In this document: positions 1 through 10,103 of the stretch, one piece after another
Numbering within the stretch: position 1 is the first letter of the stretch
How the letters are laid out: each line of letters starts with the position of its first letter
DNA from: Planctomycetota bacterium
GTDB taxonomy: Bacteria > Planctomycetota > PUPC01 > DSUN01
Assembly: GCA_035384565.1 (NCBI GenBank)
Contig: DAOOIT010000017.1
Span: 1 to 64,000, forward strand
Direction of reading: 5' to 3'
Length of the DNA stretch: 64,000 nt
Translations under genes and position numbers: made by a program
The notes under the pieces: generated by a model
Told to the model about the DNA's origin: nothing
Databases searched by the model: none
What the model saw: only the letters and a program-made list of their open reading frames with translations

Positions 1-56
1 CATGCGAGCCCTTCAGGCTCCAGAGACAATCACCCTGCCTGCAATTCCGGCCCGCG
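1..56. repeat. Right end of a GGGTGTGGGCC-type palindromic repeat
   Basis: The first 56 bases match, with a few substitutions, the right end of the complete element at 34082-34331 (compare 34274-34331). The window therefore begins inside another copy of that intergenic repeat family; its left part lies outside. Confidence 0.75.
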
Positions 57-75
57 CCGCGGCGTCATCGCCCTC

Positions 76-105
76 TTGCCTTCCCCGCCCGCCCTTTGGT
101 ATACT
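76..105 (+). promoter_or_regulatory. Sigma-70-type promoter with no gene behind it
   Basis: TTGCCT at 76-81 and TATACT at 100-105 are 18 bp apart. A transcript would start near 112 and run toward the CRISPR array. No convincing coding frame follows before 604, so it may drive a non-coding RNA or a long CRISPR precursor. The hexamers are read directly; the function is inference. Confidence 0.4.
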
Positions 106-603
106 GCACGGGTCGAAGTGGGCAATAGCTCGCGCAGCACCCGGATCAAGGCCGCGCGCCATGGCCAACCCGGCTGCTGGACCACCGATGAGCCCTGCGC
201 CCGGGGCTCGGATCGTGAGCGGCACGTCCCGCGTCCCATCGGCCCCCTGGCGGCGCGTTCGTAGCGTGGCCTTCTGGGGCCTTTGATCTGACTCGGACCA
301 GCCGGCTGGCCGCGCACGCCTGCACGCGGAACCGATCTGTCGAGGCACGCTTCAAAGGCTTGGCGACCCATGACGCGCAACGCCCTCCTGCCAGCACGCT
401 CAGACCCCCAGCGCATCACTTCGCCCGCGCGAGCGCGAGGGTGGCCCCCAGAACCCCAGCACCCTCTCGCAATCCTAAGCCCTGATTCTCCAATGTTTTG
501 CGAAGGGGGCCTATCAGGAACGCTTCTTTCATGGCCCGTTTTCGCGTCGCGCTCGCAAACCGCGACGCAAACTGCCCAGCCCCAAGCCTTTGAGGTGGGC
601 ACT
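106..603. other. Gene-free flank of the CRISPR array, possible leader
   Basis: No frame here looks like a real protein. The last 150 bases or so before the first repeat (about 450-603) are visibly richer in A and T than the opposite flank, as expected for a CRISPR leader. I could not match the stretch to RNase P RNA, tmRNA, 6S RNA or SRP RNA by eye. Confidence 0.4.
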
Positions 604-1879
604 GTTTCCACGTCCTCATGGGCGTGGCCCCATTGAAGCTCGGGCGCTGTAGGGGACCGTGTGGGCCTCATTCGGGGTTTCCACGTCCTCATGGGCGTGG
701 CCCCATTGAAGCCGCTCGCGGCAGATGCTGATGTGCTGGCAATCATCGCAGTTTCCACGTCCTCATGGGCGTGGCCCCATTGAAGCCTTGTGCTTGGCCT
801 CAAAAAAGCCGCAGAGGAAGCCGGTTTCCACGTCCTCATGGGCGTGGCCCCATTGAAGCAGTAACTGGACTTTGCACAGCCGGGAGACGATTGGAGTTTC
901 CACGTCCTCATGGGCGTGGCCCCATTGAAGCCCACAGTGACGCTTCCGTTTAGCAGGTAGTGCCCTTCGTTTCCACGTCCTCATGGGCGTGGCCCCATTG
1001 AAGCGGCGCGAAACGTGTCCAGCATGGTGAGGCTGACCCACGTTTCCACGTCCTCATGGGCGTGGCCCCATTGAAGCTCGTGTCTCCTATGATGACGAAC
1101 ATACCGCACTACCGTTTCCACGTCCTCATGGGCGTGGCCCCATTGAAGCGTGATTCCTGGCGGGAGTGAAGAGAGAACGAGCATGCGTTTCCACGTCCTC
1201 ATGGGCGTGGCCCCATTGAAGCGCACTCCAGGTAACAGTGGCTTGTGCGATACTCGTTGTTTCCACGTCCTCATGGGCGTGGCCCCATTGAAGCGGCATC
1301 GGCCAATCCATCCGCGGCGCCCTCAGCGCGAGTTTCCACGTCCTCATGGGCGTGGCCCCATTGAAGCTGGATGCCACGGGTTCGGACGATCCCGGCGACT
1401 TCCCCGTTTCCACGTCCTCATGGGCGTGGCCCCATTGAAGCACATTCACCGTGTCCACCACAGCCGTCTTCATCAGGTTTCCACGTCCTCATGGGCGTGG
1501 CCCCATTGAAGCATTCTCGTTGCTCCTACAATGAGTAGAACATACCACAGTTTCCACGTCCTCATGGGCGTGGCCCCATTGAAGCTCACCGTCAGGTGTG
1601 TGTCGCCAACGTCGGCCTTTCGCGTTTCCACGTCCTCATGGGCGTGGCCCCATTGAAGCAGATCATCGTCAAACAGCACGTCGCCATCGCGCAGCAGTTT
1701 CCACGTCCTCATGGGCGTGGCCCCATTGAAGCACATGTCGCCGAGGTAGCCCCTGCCGGCCAGGATGTCGCGTTTCCACGTCCTCATGGGCGTGGCCCCA
1801 TTGAAGCACACGGGCGACGCGGCCCCGCCCTCCCAGGGCCGCAGTTTCCACGTCCTCATGGGCGTGGCCCCATTGAAGC
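604..1879 (+). CRISPR. CRISPR array, 18 identical 36-nt repeats, 17 spacers
   Basis: A 36-nt repeat beginning GTTTCCACGTCC and ending CCCCATTGAAGC starts at 604, 677, 751, 824, 896, 969, 1042, 1114, 1187, 1259, 1332, 1406, 1477, 1550, 1624, 1697, 1772 and 1844. All copies look identical. Spacers are 35-39 nt and all differ. The repeat can form a small hairpin (CCACG with CGTGG). The plus-strand 3' end ATTGAAGC resembles the ATTGAAAC/G handle of many type I and III crRNAs, and the more AT-rich flank is on the left, so transcription is probably on the plus strand. The opposite reading ends in GTGGAAAC and is not excluded. No cas gene occurs in the window, so the subtype is unassigned. Confidence 0.97.
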
Positions 1880-2702
1880 CGCCGCACGTCCCCGTTGGAG
1901 TAGACGCGAGGGGAGGAGAGAATGGCCACGGGAGCGTGCGGAGACTCGCCCTCACGCGGAGCGTACGGCGAGAGAGGCGGCGGAGGCGGGCCGTCGCCCT
2001 CGCGCATCCACCTTCCGCGGGTCGGCAAACCAGCGGTGCCTGGCGCGGCGGACGGGCACGGAATGGACACGATGGAGCACTGTGAAGACGTAAACCGTGT
2101 GATAACAGGCCGTTATGAGTGGCGAGGCCGCCTCGCGGGGCGAGGGGAAATGTCGCTGGAGCGGTGCGGCCCCAAGGCGCGCGTCCATACTTGCTCAACT
2201 TTGAGGGGGAGAGGGTGAGCAAGTATGGACGGAAGGAGGAGAATGGGCGATTCTCGTTGTTCCGGCCATACCGGCCGTGTCCGGACGATGAGCAAGTATG
2301 GGCGCAGGGCAGGGAACTGGCGATTGGACGCGGTTGGGGGCGGGTCGCAGCCCGGAGTTCCTGGGGCAGCACCGGGCAGGGCGCGGCGGGCGGCCGCCCG
2401 CGGGCGTCCGCTCGCGAGCCGGTGGCCCGGGCGGCTGTCAGCTTGGCAGGCGGCCGCCGGGGCGTTGGGGGGGCGCTGCCAATGTGGCAGGGGACGCCGG
2501 GCCACGGGCCGTCTCGACGGCGTTGCGTAAGAGCCTGTGGAATCGGGATTTGAGGCCGAGAGCCGCCGGAGCCATTGGAGAAGGGCACGGTTTTTGCTCT
2601 GTGGAAACGCTGGTCGCAGGGAAATGGTGAGGCGCGTGGCGGATTGGGCCGCCCCGCTCGCTGCGAGGTTCCGTCAGAGGACGAGAAAGGAGTGAGGCAA
2701 GG
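1880..2702. other. Gene-free region between CRISPR array and groES
   Basis: No credible gene in about 820 bp. It holds the palindromic repeat at 2183-2301 and a short inverted repeat (ATAAC/GTTAT, 2102-2116). I looked for the CIRCE operator (TTAGCACTC-N9-GAGTGCTAA) upstream of groES and saw none. No clear sigma-70 promoter for groES was recognised; the strong ribosome site AAAGGAG is at 2686-2692. Confidence 0.6.
2183..2301. repeat. GTATGG palindromic repeat, copy 1
   Basis: GTCCATACTTGCTCA (2183-2197) and its reverse complement (2216-2230) form a perfect 15-bp inverted repeat. The right arm continues into a second hairpin, 2223-2271, pairing GTATGG-AC-GGAA with TTCC-GG-CCATAC and, inside it, GAGAAT with ATTCTC. 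A third TGAGCAAGTATGG lies at 2289-2301. A clearly homologous element is at 31137-31213, so this is a dispersed family and not a private groES operator. Confidence 0.8.
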
Positions 2703-2999
2703 ATGGCAACGAAGCTGATCCCGCTGGGCGACCGTCTTCTCGTGGAGCGGCTGGAGGCGGAGGAGCGGACGGCAGGCGGCATCGTGTTGCCCGATACGGC
2801 GAAGGAGAAGCCGATTCAGGGCAAGGTGATCGCGGTCGGCGAAGGCCGCCGCACGGAGGACGGCAAGCTCATCCCGATGCAGGTGAAGAAGGGCGACACC
2901 ATCCTCTTCGGCAAGTACTCGGGCACCGAGGTCAAGCTCGACGGCAACGAGTACCTCATCATGAAGGAAGACGACGTCCTGGGCATCGTCCAGGGCTGA
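2703..2999 (+). CDS. groES: Co-chaperonin GroES
   Basis: 98 residues, the normal GroES length, encoding the heptameric lid of the cytoplasmic GroEL folding chamber. The family pattern is clear: the N-terminal PLGDRLLVE, the mobile-loop region around residues 18-33 (EERTAGGIVLP), and the C-terminal GNEYLIMKEDDVLGI. AAAGGAG lies ten bases before the ATG. groEL follows after 51 bp, so the two form the usual operon, apparently extended by a small zinc-ribbon gene. Heat-shock control is likely, but no CIRCE element is visible. Confidence 0.98.
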   Translation: MATKLIPLGDRLLVERLEAEERTAGGIVLPDTAKEKPIQGKVIAVGEGRRTEDGKLIPMQVKKGDTILFGKYSGTEVKLDGNEYLIMKEDDVLGIVQG

Positions 3000-3050
3000 T
3001 CCGCCGGGCGTCCGGCCATCCGACAGGCATTTTCGGAGGAAGAGACAGCG

Positions 3051-4688
<1,638 letters not shown>

Positions 4689-4706
4689 GCGAGGAGGCCC
4701 TGCACC

Positions 4707-4871
4707 ATGCCGACCTACGACTACCGGTGCCTCGAGTGCAACAAGAAGTTCCAGGTCACCATGACCTGGGCCGAATTCGACCAGCGCAAGCCCAAGTGTC
4801 CCAAGTGCGGCAAACGCAAGGTCGAGCAGGTCTATGGCGAGATGCTCGTCAAGACCAGCAAGAAGTCGTAG
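4707..4871 (+). CDS. FmdB-type zinc-ribbon protein
   Basis: A 54-residue protein beginning MPTYDYRCLECNKKF, the hallmark start of the FmdB/CxxC zinc-ribbon family, with the second pair CPKCG at about residues 31-35. These four cysteines should bind one zinc. The family is often annotated as a putative regulatory protein but has no firm function. It starts 18 bp after groEL behind GAGGAGG (4691-4697), so it is almost certainly co-transcribed with the chaperonin genes. The Lys-rich C-terminus could aid nucleic-acid or protein contact. Confidence 0.9.
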   Translation: MPTYDYRCLECNKKFQVTMTWAEFDQRKPKCPKCGKRKVEQVYGEMLVKTSKKS

Positions 4872-4888
4872 GCATCTCCCGTCCCACC

Positions 4889-4926
4889 GCCCGCCGGCGT
4901 CCCGCACCCGCGGGGCGCCGGCGGGC
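4889..4926 (+). terminator. Hairpin after the groESL-fmdB operon
   Basis: GCCCGCCGGCG (4889-4899) pairs perfectly with CGCCGGCGGGC (4916-4926) 18 bp after the fmdB stop. There is no T-run, so it may act with Rho or simply protect the 3' end. Confidence 0.5.
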
Positions 4927-4985
4927 CCATGTCGGCTCTCCCCCGTCGCCCGAACGCCCCATCCATTCACGTCCCCCGTCGGCCA

Positions 4986-5014
4986 TTGACAGGGCGATCG
5001 GCCCCCGCTAGAAT
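4986..5014 (+). promoter_or_regulatory. Sigma-70-type promoter
   Basis: TTGACA (4986-4991) and TAGAAT (5009-5014) with a 17-bp spacer, ending 24 bp before the GTG start of the HEAT-like gene. Consensus -35, near-consensus -10. Confidence 0.75.
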
Positions 5015-5038
5015 CAGCGCAGGCGGCAGGAGACCGGC

Positions 5039-6151
5039 GTGAGCGGATTCGAGGAACTGGCGGAGCGGCTGGCCCACGCGCCCGAGGCGCGCGCGCGGCT
5101 CGAGGCGGCCGAGGCGCTCGCCGAGCTCGACGACCCGCGCGTGGCGCCCGCTCTGGCGCGCGCCCTGGCCGACGCCGACGCCGCGGTGCGGGCGCGCGCG
5201 GAGGCGCTCCTCAGCGGCTTCTGCCGCCGCGACCGCGGGGGCCCGCTCGCCGCCTTGCTCGAGGAGGCCGAGCGGGTGGCCGCCGCCCTGGCCGCCGAGG
5301 CCCAGCGCCTGCGCGGCGAGGCCCCCGCCCAGGCGCCCCGCCCGGAACGCCCCCCCAGACCCGCAGAACCGCTCGAGCCGCCCGAGGGCTTCGACGGCCC
5401 GTGCGCGCTCGTGCGGCTGACGGGCGACGCGCTGAACCTGCGACGGGTGGCCCGCCTCGTCGCCTCGGCCGTGGGCCTGCCCTCCTTCGAGATCACGCGC
5501 GGGGTGCAGATGACCAAGGGCTTCCTCGCGCGCGACGTGCCCGCCGACACGGCCCGCCGCCTCGTGGCGCGCCTCGCCGAGGCCGGCGTCACGGCCGGCG
5601 CGGTGCCCATGCGCGCCCTGCCCGAGCCCCTCAAGCCGCTGCGTCTGCGCAACCCGAACTTCGCGCCCGACGGCCTGCGCGGCCAGCTCCTCCCCAGCGG
5701 CGACGAGAGCGCGCCCTGGCCCACCGTGGAGCTGGTGGTGGCGGCCCGCGTGGAGCTGGACCTCGAGCCCGACGCCCTGGAGGAGAGCTGGTCGCCGCTG
5801 AGCCGCCCGCTCCGCCCGCGCGCCCAGAGCCGCACCGAGCAGGAGCCCGTCTACGACTACGTCATCGAGGTCTTCGCCGGCGCCCCCCCGCGTCGGCTGC
5901 GCCTGCTGACCTACGAGCTGGACTTCCACGCGATGCAGCGCCGGCCCGCGCGCTTCAGCCGCGTGGCGCGCCTGGCGCGCGAGATCGTCCGCTTCGCCCC
6001 TCGGCCGCGCCTGGCCGCCGGCGTGCGCCGCCTGGCCGACCACGAGGAGGAGAACTGGCACGACCTTACCTTCACCTCGCCCATCGGCTACGAGGACTAT
6101 GTCACCTGGCAGCGCCTCCTCCTCACCCTCGGCCTGCCCTTGCCCACCTGA
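5039..6151 (+). CDS. HEAT-repeat protein of unknown function
   Basis: 370 residues starting at GTG, the only start that fits the promoter just upstream. The first 65 residues or so are Ala/Leu/Glu-rich paired helices typical of HEAT or Armadillo repeats (for example DDPRVAPALARALADADAAVRARAEALL). A Pro-rich linker follows near residues 100-120, then about 250 residues of mixed alpha/beta sequence that I do not recognise. No signal peptide or membrane segment, so probably cytoplasmic. Its end overlaps the next reading frame by up to 53 bp, suggesting translational coupling with the ComF-like gene. Confidence 0.8.
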   Translation: MSGFEELAERLAHAPEARARLEAAEALAELDDPRVAPALARALADADAAVRARAEALLSGFCRRDRGGPLAALLEEAERVAAALAAEAQRLRGEAPAQAPRPERPPRPAEPLEPPEGFDGPCALVRLTGDALNLRRVARLVASAVGLPSFEITRGVQMTKGFLARDVPADTARRLVARLAEAGVTAGAVPMRALPEPLKPLRLRNPNFAPDGLRGQLLPSGDESAPWPTVELVVAARVELDLEPDALEESWSPLSRPLRPRAQSRTEQEPVYDYVIEVFAGAPPRRLRLLTYELDFHAMQRRPARFSRVARLAREIVRFAPRPRLAAGVRRLADHEEENWHDLTFTSPIGYEDYVTWQRLLLTLGLPLPT

Positions 6152-6908
6152 AGCGGCGCGGCGGCCGGGGCTGCTGCTCGCGCTCGAGCCGTTCTGGCGC
6201 CTGGCCTTCCCCGAGTCCTGCGTCGCGTGCGGCGTGCCGCTGGAGCGCCCGCGCCGCCACTTCTGCGCCGCGTGCCATCGAGCTCTCCCGTGGGTCGGCG
6301 AGCACGCCTGCCCGCGCTGCGGCGACGCAGTGGGCTCCCACGCGCGCACCGCGGCCGGGTGCGCCGCCTGCCGGAACCGGCATCTCGCCTTCGCGCGCGC
6401 CGTGGCCCCGCTGCGCTATGAGGGCAAGGCTCGTGAGCTGATCCTGAAGTTCAAGCTCGGCCGCAGGGCCTCGCTCGCCCATGCCCTGGGCGCGCTGCTC
6501 GGCGACTTCCTGGCCGAGAGCGGCCTGAGCCGCGCGGTGGACCTCGTGGCGCCCGTGCCGCTGCACTGGCGGCGGCGGCTGAGCCGCGGCTTCAACCAGG
6601 CCATGCTGCTGGCCTGCGAACTGGCCATCCGCTTCGACCTCCGGCTCGCGCCGCGCCTGCTCGTGCGGCGAAGGGCCACCGAGACTCAGACCGCCCTCTC
6701 GGGCCTGCGCCGCGGGGCCAACGTGCGCGGGGCCTTCGCCCTTCGCGCGCCATGGCGGCGGGGCGTGCTCGGCCGGCGCGTGCTCGTGGTGGACGACGTG
6801 TTCACCACGGGGGCCACGGCCCACGAATGCGCGCGGGTGCTGCGCGCGGGCGGAGCGGCCGAGGTCCTCGTGGCCACCGTGGCGCACACGCACCGCTCGT
6901 CGGGCTGA
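6099..6908 (+). CDS. comF: ComF family phosphoribosyltransferase-like protein
   Basis: About 269 residues. The N-terminal third carries two CxxC zinc-ribbon pairs (CVACG, CAAC, CPRCG, CAAC between residues 40 and 92), as in ComF/GntX. The C-terminal part is a type I phosphoribosyltransferase fold with the PRPP-binding motif VLVVDDVFTTGAT near residue 230. ComF is needed for DNA uptake in naturally competent bacteria; in others its role is unclear. The ATG at 6099 lies inside the upstream gene, and no better ATG or GTG occurs before the first cysteines, so the exact start is uncertain (about 6099-6170). Confidence 0.9.
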   Translation: MSPGSASSSPSACPCPPEAARRPGLLLALEPFWRLAFPESCVACGVPLERPRRHFCAACHRALPWVGEHACPRCGDAVGSHARTAAGCAACRNRHLAFARAVAPLRYEGKARELILKFKLGRRASLAHALGALLGDFLAESGLSRAVDLVAPVPLHWRRRLSRGFNQAMLLACELAIRFDLRLAPRLLVRRRATETQTALSGLRRGANVRGAFALRAPWRRGVLGRRVLVVDDVFTTGATAHECARVLRAGGAAEVLVATVAHTHRSSG

Positions 6909-6911
6909 GAG

Positions 6912-7814
6912 TCAGCCCTCCAGCGCGCGGCGCAGGATGCCCTGGTGCTGGGCCAGGAGGGCCGCCGCCTCGTCGCGGGCGAGGCCGCGCCGGGCCATCA
7001 GAATGGCCACCTTGAGCCCGCCGCCTGCCTCGGCGAGCACGCGGCGGGCCGCCGCGTCGTCGAGCCCGCACAACTGCCGCAGGATGCGCACCGACCGCAC
7101 GCGCAGTTTCTCGTTCGTGGCCCGCAGGTCCACCATCAGGTTGCCGTAGCACTTGCCCAGGCGCACCATCGCGGCCGTGGTGAGGGTGTTGAGTGCCAGC
7201 TTCGTGGCCGTGCCGGCCTTCAGGCGCGTCGAGCCCGTGAGAACCTCGGGCCCCACGTCGAGCGCGATCACCACGTCGGCGCCCGGCATCGGGTCCAGGC
7301 GGGGGTTGCAGGTGATGAACAGCGTGCGCGCGCCCAGGCCGGCGGCGAAGGCGAGGCCCGCGCGCACGAAGGGCGTGAGGCCGCAGGCCGCAATGCCGGC
7401 CAGCACGTCGGCCGGCCCGAACCCGCGCTCGCGCAGCGCGGCCGCCGCGTCCGCCGCGCGATCCTCGGCACCCTCGACGGCCCGCACCAGCGCCTCCCGG
7501 CCCCCCGCGATCACGGCCTGCACCTGCTCGGGGTCAGTGCCGAACGTGGGCGGGCACTCGGCCGCGTCGAGCGTGCCCAGGCGCCCGCTGGTGCCGGCCC
7601 CGAGGTAGAAGAGCCGCCCGCCGGCGCGGAATGCTGCGACCACGATCTCGACCGCTTGGGCGATCGCCTCGCGCGCGGCGTGCACCGCCGCCGGAACCAG
7701 ATGGTCCTGCGCGTTCATCAGGTCCACGATCTCCAGCGCGCTCATCTCGTCGAGCCGTTCGCTGGCGGGGTTGCGCTGCTCGGTCGCCGCCTGGTCGAGG
7801 GGGTGGCCATTCAT
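6912..7814 (-). CDS. murQ: N-acetylmuramic acid 6-phosphate etherase
   Basis: 300 residues, the usual MurQ length. The enzyme splits the lactyl ether of MurNAc-6-phosphate to GlcNAc-6-phosphate and D-lactate during peptidoglycan recycling. SIS-domain signatures are plain: YLGAGTSGRLGTLDAAECPP near residues 70-89, TEQRNP near the N-terminus, and a C-terminal helical domain ending near residue 298. It lies 9 bp after anmK on the same strand, and AnmK makes its substrate, so the two form an operon. Confidence 0.97.
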   Translation of the reverse strand: MNGHPLDQAATEQRNPASERLDEMSALEIVDLMNAQDHLVPAAVHAAREAIAQAVEIVVAAFRAGGRLFYLGAGTSGRLGTLDAAECPPTFGTDPEQVQAVIAGGREALVRAVEGAEDRAADAAAALRERGFGPADVLAGIAACGLTPFVRAGLAFAAGLGARTLFITCNPRLDPMPGADVVIALDVGPEVLTGSTRLKAGTATKLALNTLTTAAMVRLGKCYGNLMVDLRATNEKLRVRSVRILRQLCGLDDAAARRVLAEAGGGLKVAILMARRGLARDEAAALLAQHQGILRRALEG

Positions 7815-7823
7815 AGGGCGTTC

Positions 7824-8972
7824 CTATCTCCCCGGCACGATCTTGCCCAGCACCACGGGGCGGGCCGCGCCGGTGGCGCTCGGCAGATTGCCGGGGCGGC
7901 CGGCCATCGTCTCGTGGGCCAGGATGGCGAAGGCCATCGCCTCCTTCGCATCGGCGGGAATGCCGAAGTCGTCCGACAGGCGCACCGGCACAGGCGCGAA
8001 GGTCTCGGCCAGCCGCCGCATCAGCGTGCGATTGTGGCACCCGCCGCCGCTGGCGATCACCTCGTCCACCCGCCCGCGCGGGGCCACGAAGCGCCGGTGC
8101 GCGTCGGCGATGCTCGCTGCCGTGAAGGCTGTGACCGTGGCCAGCAGATCCTCGGGCGCCAGGCCGCCCGCGCGCAGCAGGCGCTCGGCGAACGGCACGC
8201 CGAACGTTTCGCGGCCCGTGGACTTCGGCGGTTCTCGCCGCAGGTAGGGGTGGCGCAAGAGCCTGCGGAGAAGCGGTTGCGACACGGCGCCCCGCGCGGC
8301 CAGGGCCCCGTCGCGGTCGAAGGTGCGGCGGCCGCGCGTGAGCAGGCCCACGAGCGCATCGAGCAGCATGTTGCCCGGCCCGGTGTCGAAGGCCAGCACG
8401 TCGCTGGGCCGGCAGGCGGGAGGCAGGTGCGTGAAGTTGGCGATGCCGCCGATGTTCAGCACCAGCCGGCCCCGCGTGCGATGCCGCAGGAGCAGATAGT
8501 CCACATAGGGCACCAGCGGCGCGCCCTGGCCGCCGGCCGCCACGTCGCGCGGCCGGAAGTCGGCCACCGTCGTCACCCCCGTGCGCTCGGCGATCACCGC
8601 CGGCTCGCCGATCTGGAGCGTCGAGGGGGGCGACGCGGCGGGCAGGTGGTGAATCGTCTGCCCGTGCGAGCCGATCAGCGCCACGCGGCCGAGCGCCACC
8701 CGCGCCCTCCGGGCGATGCGCACCGCCGCCTCGGCGAACCGCTCGCCCAGCACGAAGTTCGCCCGGCACACGAGGTCCACCGTGCCCGTCGGCGGGGCCG
8801 AGGCGGCCGCCACCAGCCGCCGCACGGCGGGCGGGTAGGGATACGTCTCGAAGGCCCGCAGCTCGGCCCGTGTGGCCAGGCCCGCGCCGCGCACCGCCAC
8901 CAGCGCCGCCGCGATGCCGTCGTACGACGTGCCCGACATCAGGCCGATCACCAGCTCTGGCTTCTGCCGCAA
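7824..8972 (-). CDS. anmK: Anhydro-N-acetylmuramic acid kinase
   Basis: AnmK opens and phosphorylates 1,6-anhydro-MurNAc to MurNAc-6-phosphate. Signatures include VIGLMSGTSYDGI at the N-terminus, FDTGPGNMLLDAL with the catalytic Asp, and VIASGGGCHNRTLMRRL near the end. The longest frame begins at 9059, but a near-consensus promoter (9007-9035) lies inside that stretch. I therefore place the start at TTG 8972, preceded by GGAG, giving 382 residues, close to the family norm. The canonical DGID reads DGIA here. murQ follows 9 bp later. Confidence 0.94.
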   Translation of the reverse strand: MRQKPELVIGLMSGTSYDGIAAALVAVRGAGLATRAELRAFETYPYPPAVRRLVAAASAPPTGTVDLVCRANFVLGERFAEAAVRIARRARVALGRVALIGSHGQTIHHLPAASPPSTLQIGEPAVIAERTGVTTVADFRPRDVAAGGQGAPLVPYVDYLLLRHRTRGRLVLNIGGIANFTHLPPACRPSDVLAFDTGPGNMLLDALVGLLTRGRRTFDRDGALAARGAVSQPLLRRLLRHPYLRREPPKSTGRETFGVPFAERLLRAGGLAPEDLLATVTAFTAASIADAHRRFVAPRGRVDEVIASGGGCHNRTLMRRLAETFAPVPVRLSDDFGIPADAKEAMAFAILAHETMAGRPGNLPSATGAARPVVLGKIVPGR

Positions 8973-9006
8973 GGCCGTCTCCGTGGCGTCTCCCGCGCCG
9001 AGCCGG

Positions 9007-9035
9007 ATTATAGCCGCCCCGGCCCGCGTCCGCAA
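9007..9035 (-). promoter_or_regulatory. Promoter of anmK-murQ
   Basis: On the minus strand TTGCGG (9035-9030) and a perfect TATAAT (9012-9007) are 17 bp apart. Transcription would begin near 9000, 28 bp before the TTG start chosen for anmK. This excludes the longer frame starting at 9059. Confidence 0.75.
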
Positions 9036-9081
9036 CTTGAAGCCGCATCGCCCAAACACCGCCGGAGCATCACCCCCGCTT

Positions 9082-9159
9082 GGAGTCCCGCCTTCAGGCG
9101 GCCCTCAGCGGCTGGCGCGGCTCGCCCCAGGGCAGCAGACCGCCTGAAGGCGGAACTCC
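9082..9159. repeat. Inverted repeat between divergent anmK and pgeF
   Basis: GGAGTCCCGCCTTCAGGCGG (9082-9101) faces its near-perfect reverse complement at 9140-9159 around a 38-bp GC-rich loop. It lies upstream of both divergent genes, so it is not a terminator. No further copy was seen in this window. Confidence 0.65.
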
Positions 9160-9212
9160 CAGCGAGTTCGCCCAGTGGGCAACCGGCGCTTGATGAGGGG
9201 CGGCCAAGATGC

Positions 9213-9275
9213 TAGGGTCTGTGCGGAAATCCACGCGGGACTGCGACGCCGCGCCTTGCATCCGCCCCCGCTGAC
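9213..9275. repeat. Truncated copy of the TA-flanked MITE-like element
   Basis: After TA (9213-9214) the sequence GGGTCTGTGCGGAAATCC matches the terminal repeat of the complete element at 35489-35766, and the following 35 bases match its inner left part in reverse order. The far end is missing. It lies 20-80 bp before pgeF. Confidence 0.75.
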
Positions 9276-9296
9276 GGTGGAGAGCGGGAAGCGCCG

Positions 9297-10076
9297 ATGT
9301 TGCACCACCTCGAATCCCTCGCCGGCCTCCACGGCCTGGTCCATGCCGTCTCCACACGGGCCGGCGGCGTGAGCCGCGGGCCATTCGAGAGCCTCAACCT
9401 GGGCCTCCACGTGGGCGACGACCCCCGCGCCGTGCTCGAAAACCGCCGCCGCGTCTGCGCCGCCCTGGGCGTGGACCTCGACTCGGTGGTCGCCGGCGCC
9501 CAGGTGCTCGGCAACGCCGTGGCCTGGGCCACCGAGGTCCATCGCGGCCGGGGCGCGCGCGACCTCGCCGCCGCCCTGCCCGACACCGATGCGCTGATCA
9601 CCGACACGCCCGGCCTCGTGCTCGCGGCCTTTTCGGCCGACTGCCCGCTCGTGGCCCTGGCCGACCCTGCCCGGCGCGCCATCGGCCTCGCCCACGCCAG
9701 CCGGCGCGGCACCCTGGGCGGCATCGCCCGGCGCACGGTGCAGGCCCTGGAGCGCCTCTTCGGCTGCCGGCCCGCCGACCTCGTGGCCGCCGTGGCGCCC
9801 TCCATCGGCCCATGCTGCTACGAGGTGGGCGACGACGTGGCCGCCGAGGCCCGCGCCGCGCTGCCCGGGGGCGACCGCTTCCTCGCCCGCCGCCACGGCC
9901 GGTGGCACCTGGACCTCTGGGCCGCCAACGCGGCCCAGCTCGCCCAGGCCGGCCTCGATCCCTGCCGCATCGAGACGCCGCGCCTGTGCACCCGCTGCCA
10001 CCCCGACCTTTTTTTCTCCCATCGCGCCTCCGGCGGCACCACCGGGCGCTTCGCCGTCCTCCTCGCCCTGCGCTGA
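9297..10076 (+). CDS. pgeF: PgeF/YfiH-family protein (peptidoglycan editing factor) with an altered metal site
   Basis: 259 residues, family length. PgeF (YfiH, DUF152) removes wrongly incorporated L-Ser from peptidoglycan precursors in E. coli; relatives act as purine-nucleoside phosphorylase or laccase-like enzymes. Family sequence is clear: TRAGGVSRGPFESLNLGLHVGDD at residues 20-42, SADC with Cys116, AHASRRG with His133, and IGPCCYEVG near 180. The first metal-binding His, in QVHG, is replaced by Leu71 (QVLG), and HAGWRG reads HASRRG. The protein may be inactive or have changed specificity. It lies divergent from anmK-murQ, which supports a cell-wall role. Confidence 0.88.
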   Translation: MLHHLESLAGLHGLVHAVSTRAGGVSRGPFESLNLGLHVGDDPRAVLENRRRVCAALGVDLDSVVAGAQVLGNAVAWATEVHRGRGARDLAAALPDTDALITDTPGLVLAAFSADCPLVALADPARRAIGLAHASRRGTLGGIARRTVQALERLFGCRPADLVAAVAPSIGPCCYEVGDDVAAEARAALPGGDRFLARRHGRWHLDLWAANAAQLAQAGLDPCRIETPRLCTRCHPDLFFSHRASGGTTGRFAVLLALR

Positions 10077-10103
10077 CGGCGCGAGGCTGGCATTCGAGCG
10101 GAG

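Noticed and set aside
30..935. Open frames repeating the same peptide across the CRISPR array
   Set aside because: They are translations of the 36-nt repeat in several frames, not proteins.
2600..2702. CIRCE operator before groES
   Set aside because: No TTAGCACTC/GAGTGCTAA pair is visible; the nearby palindrome belongs to a dispersed repeat family.
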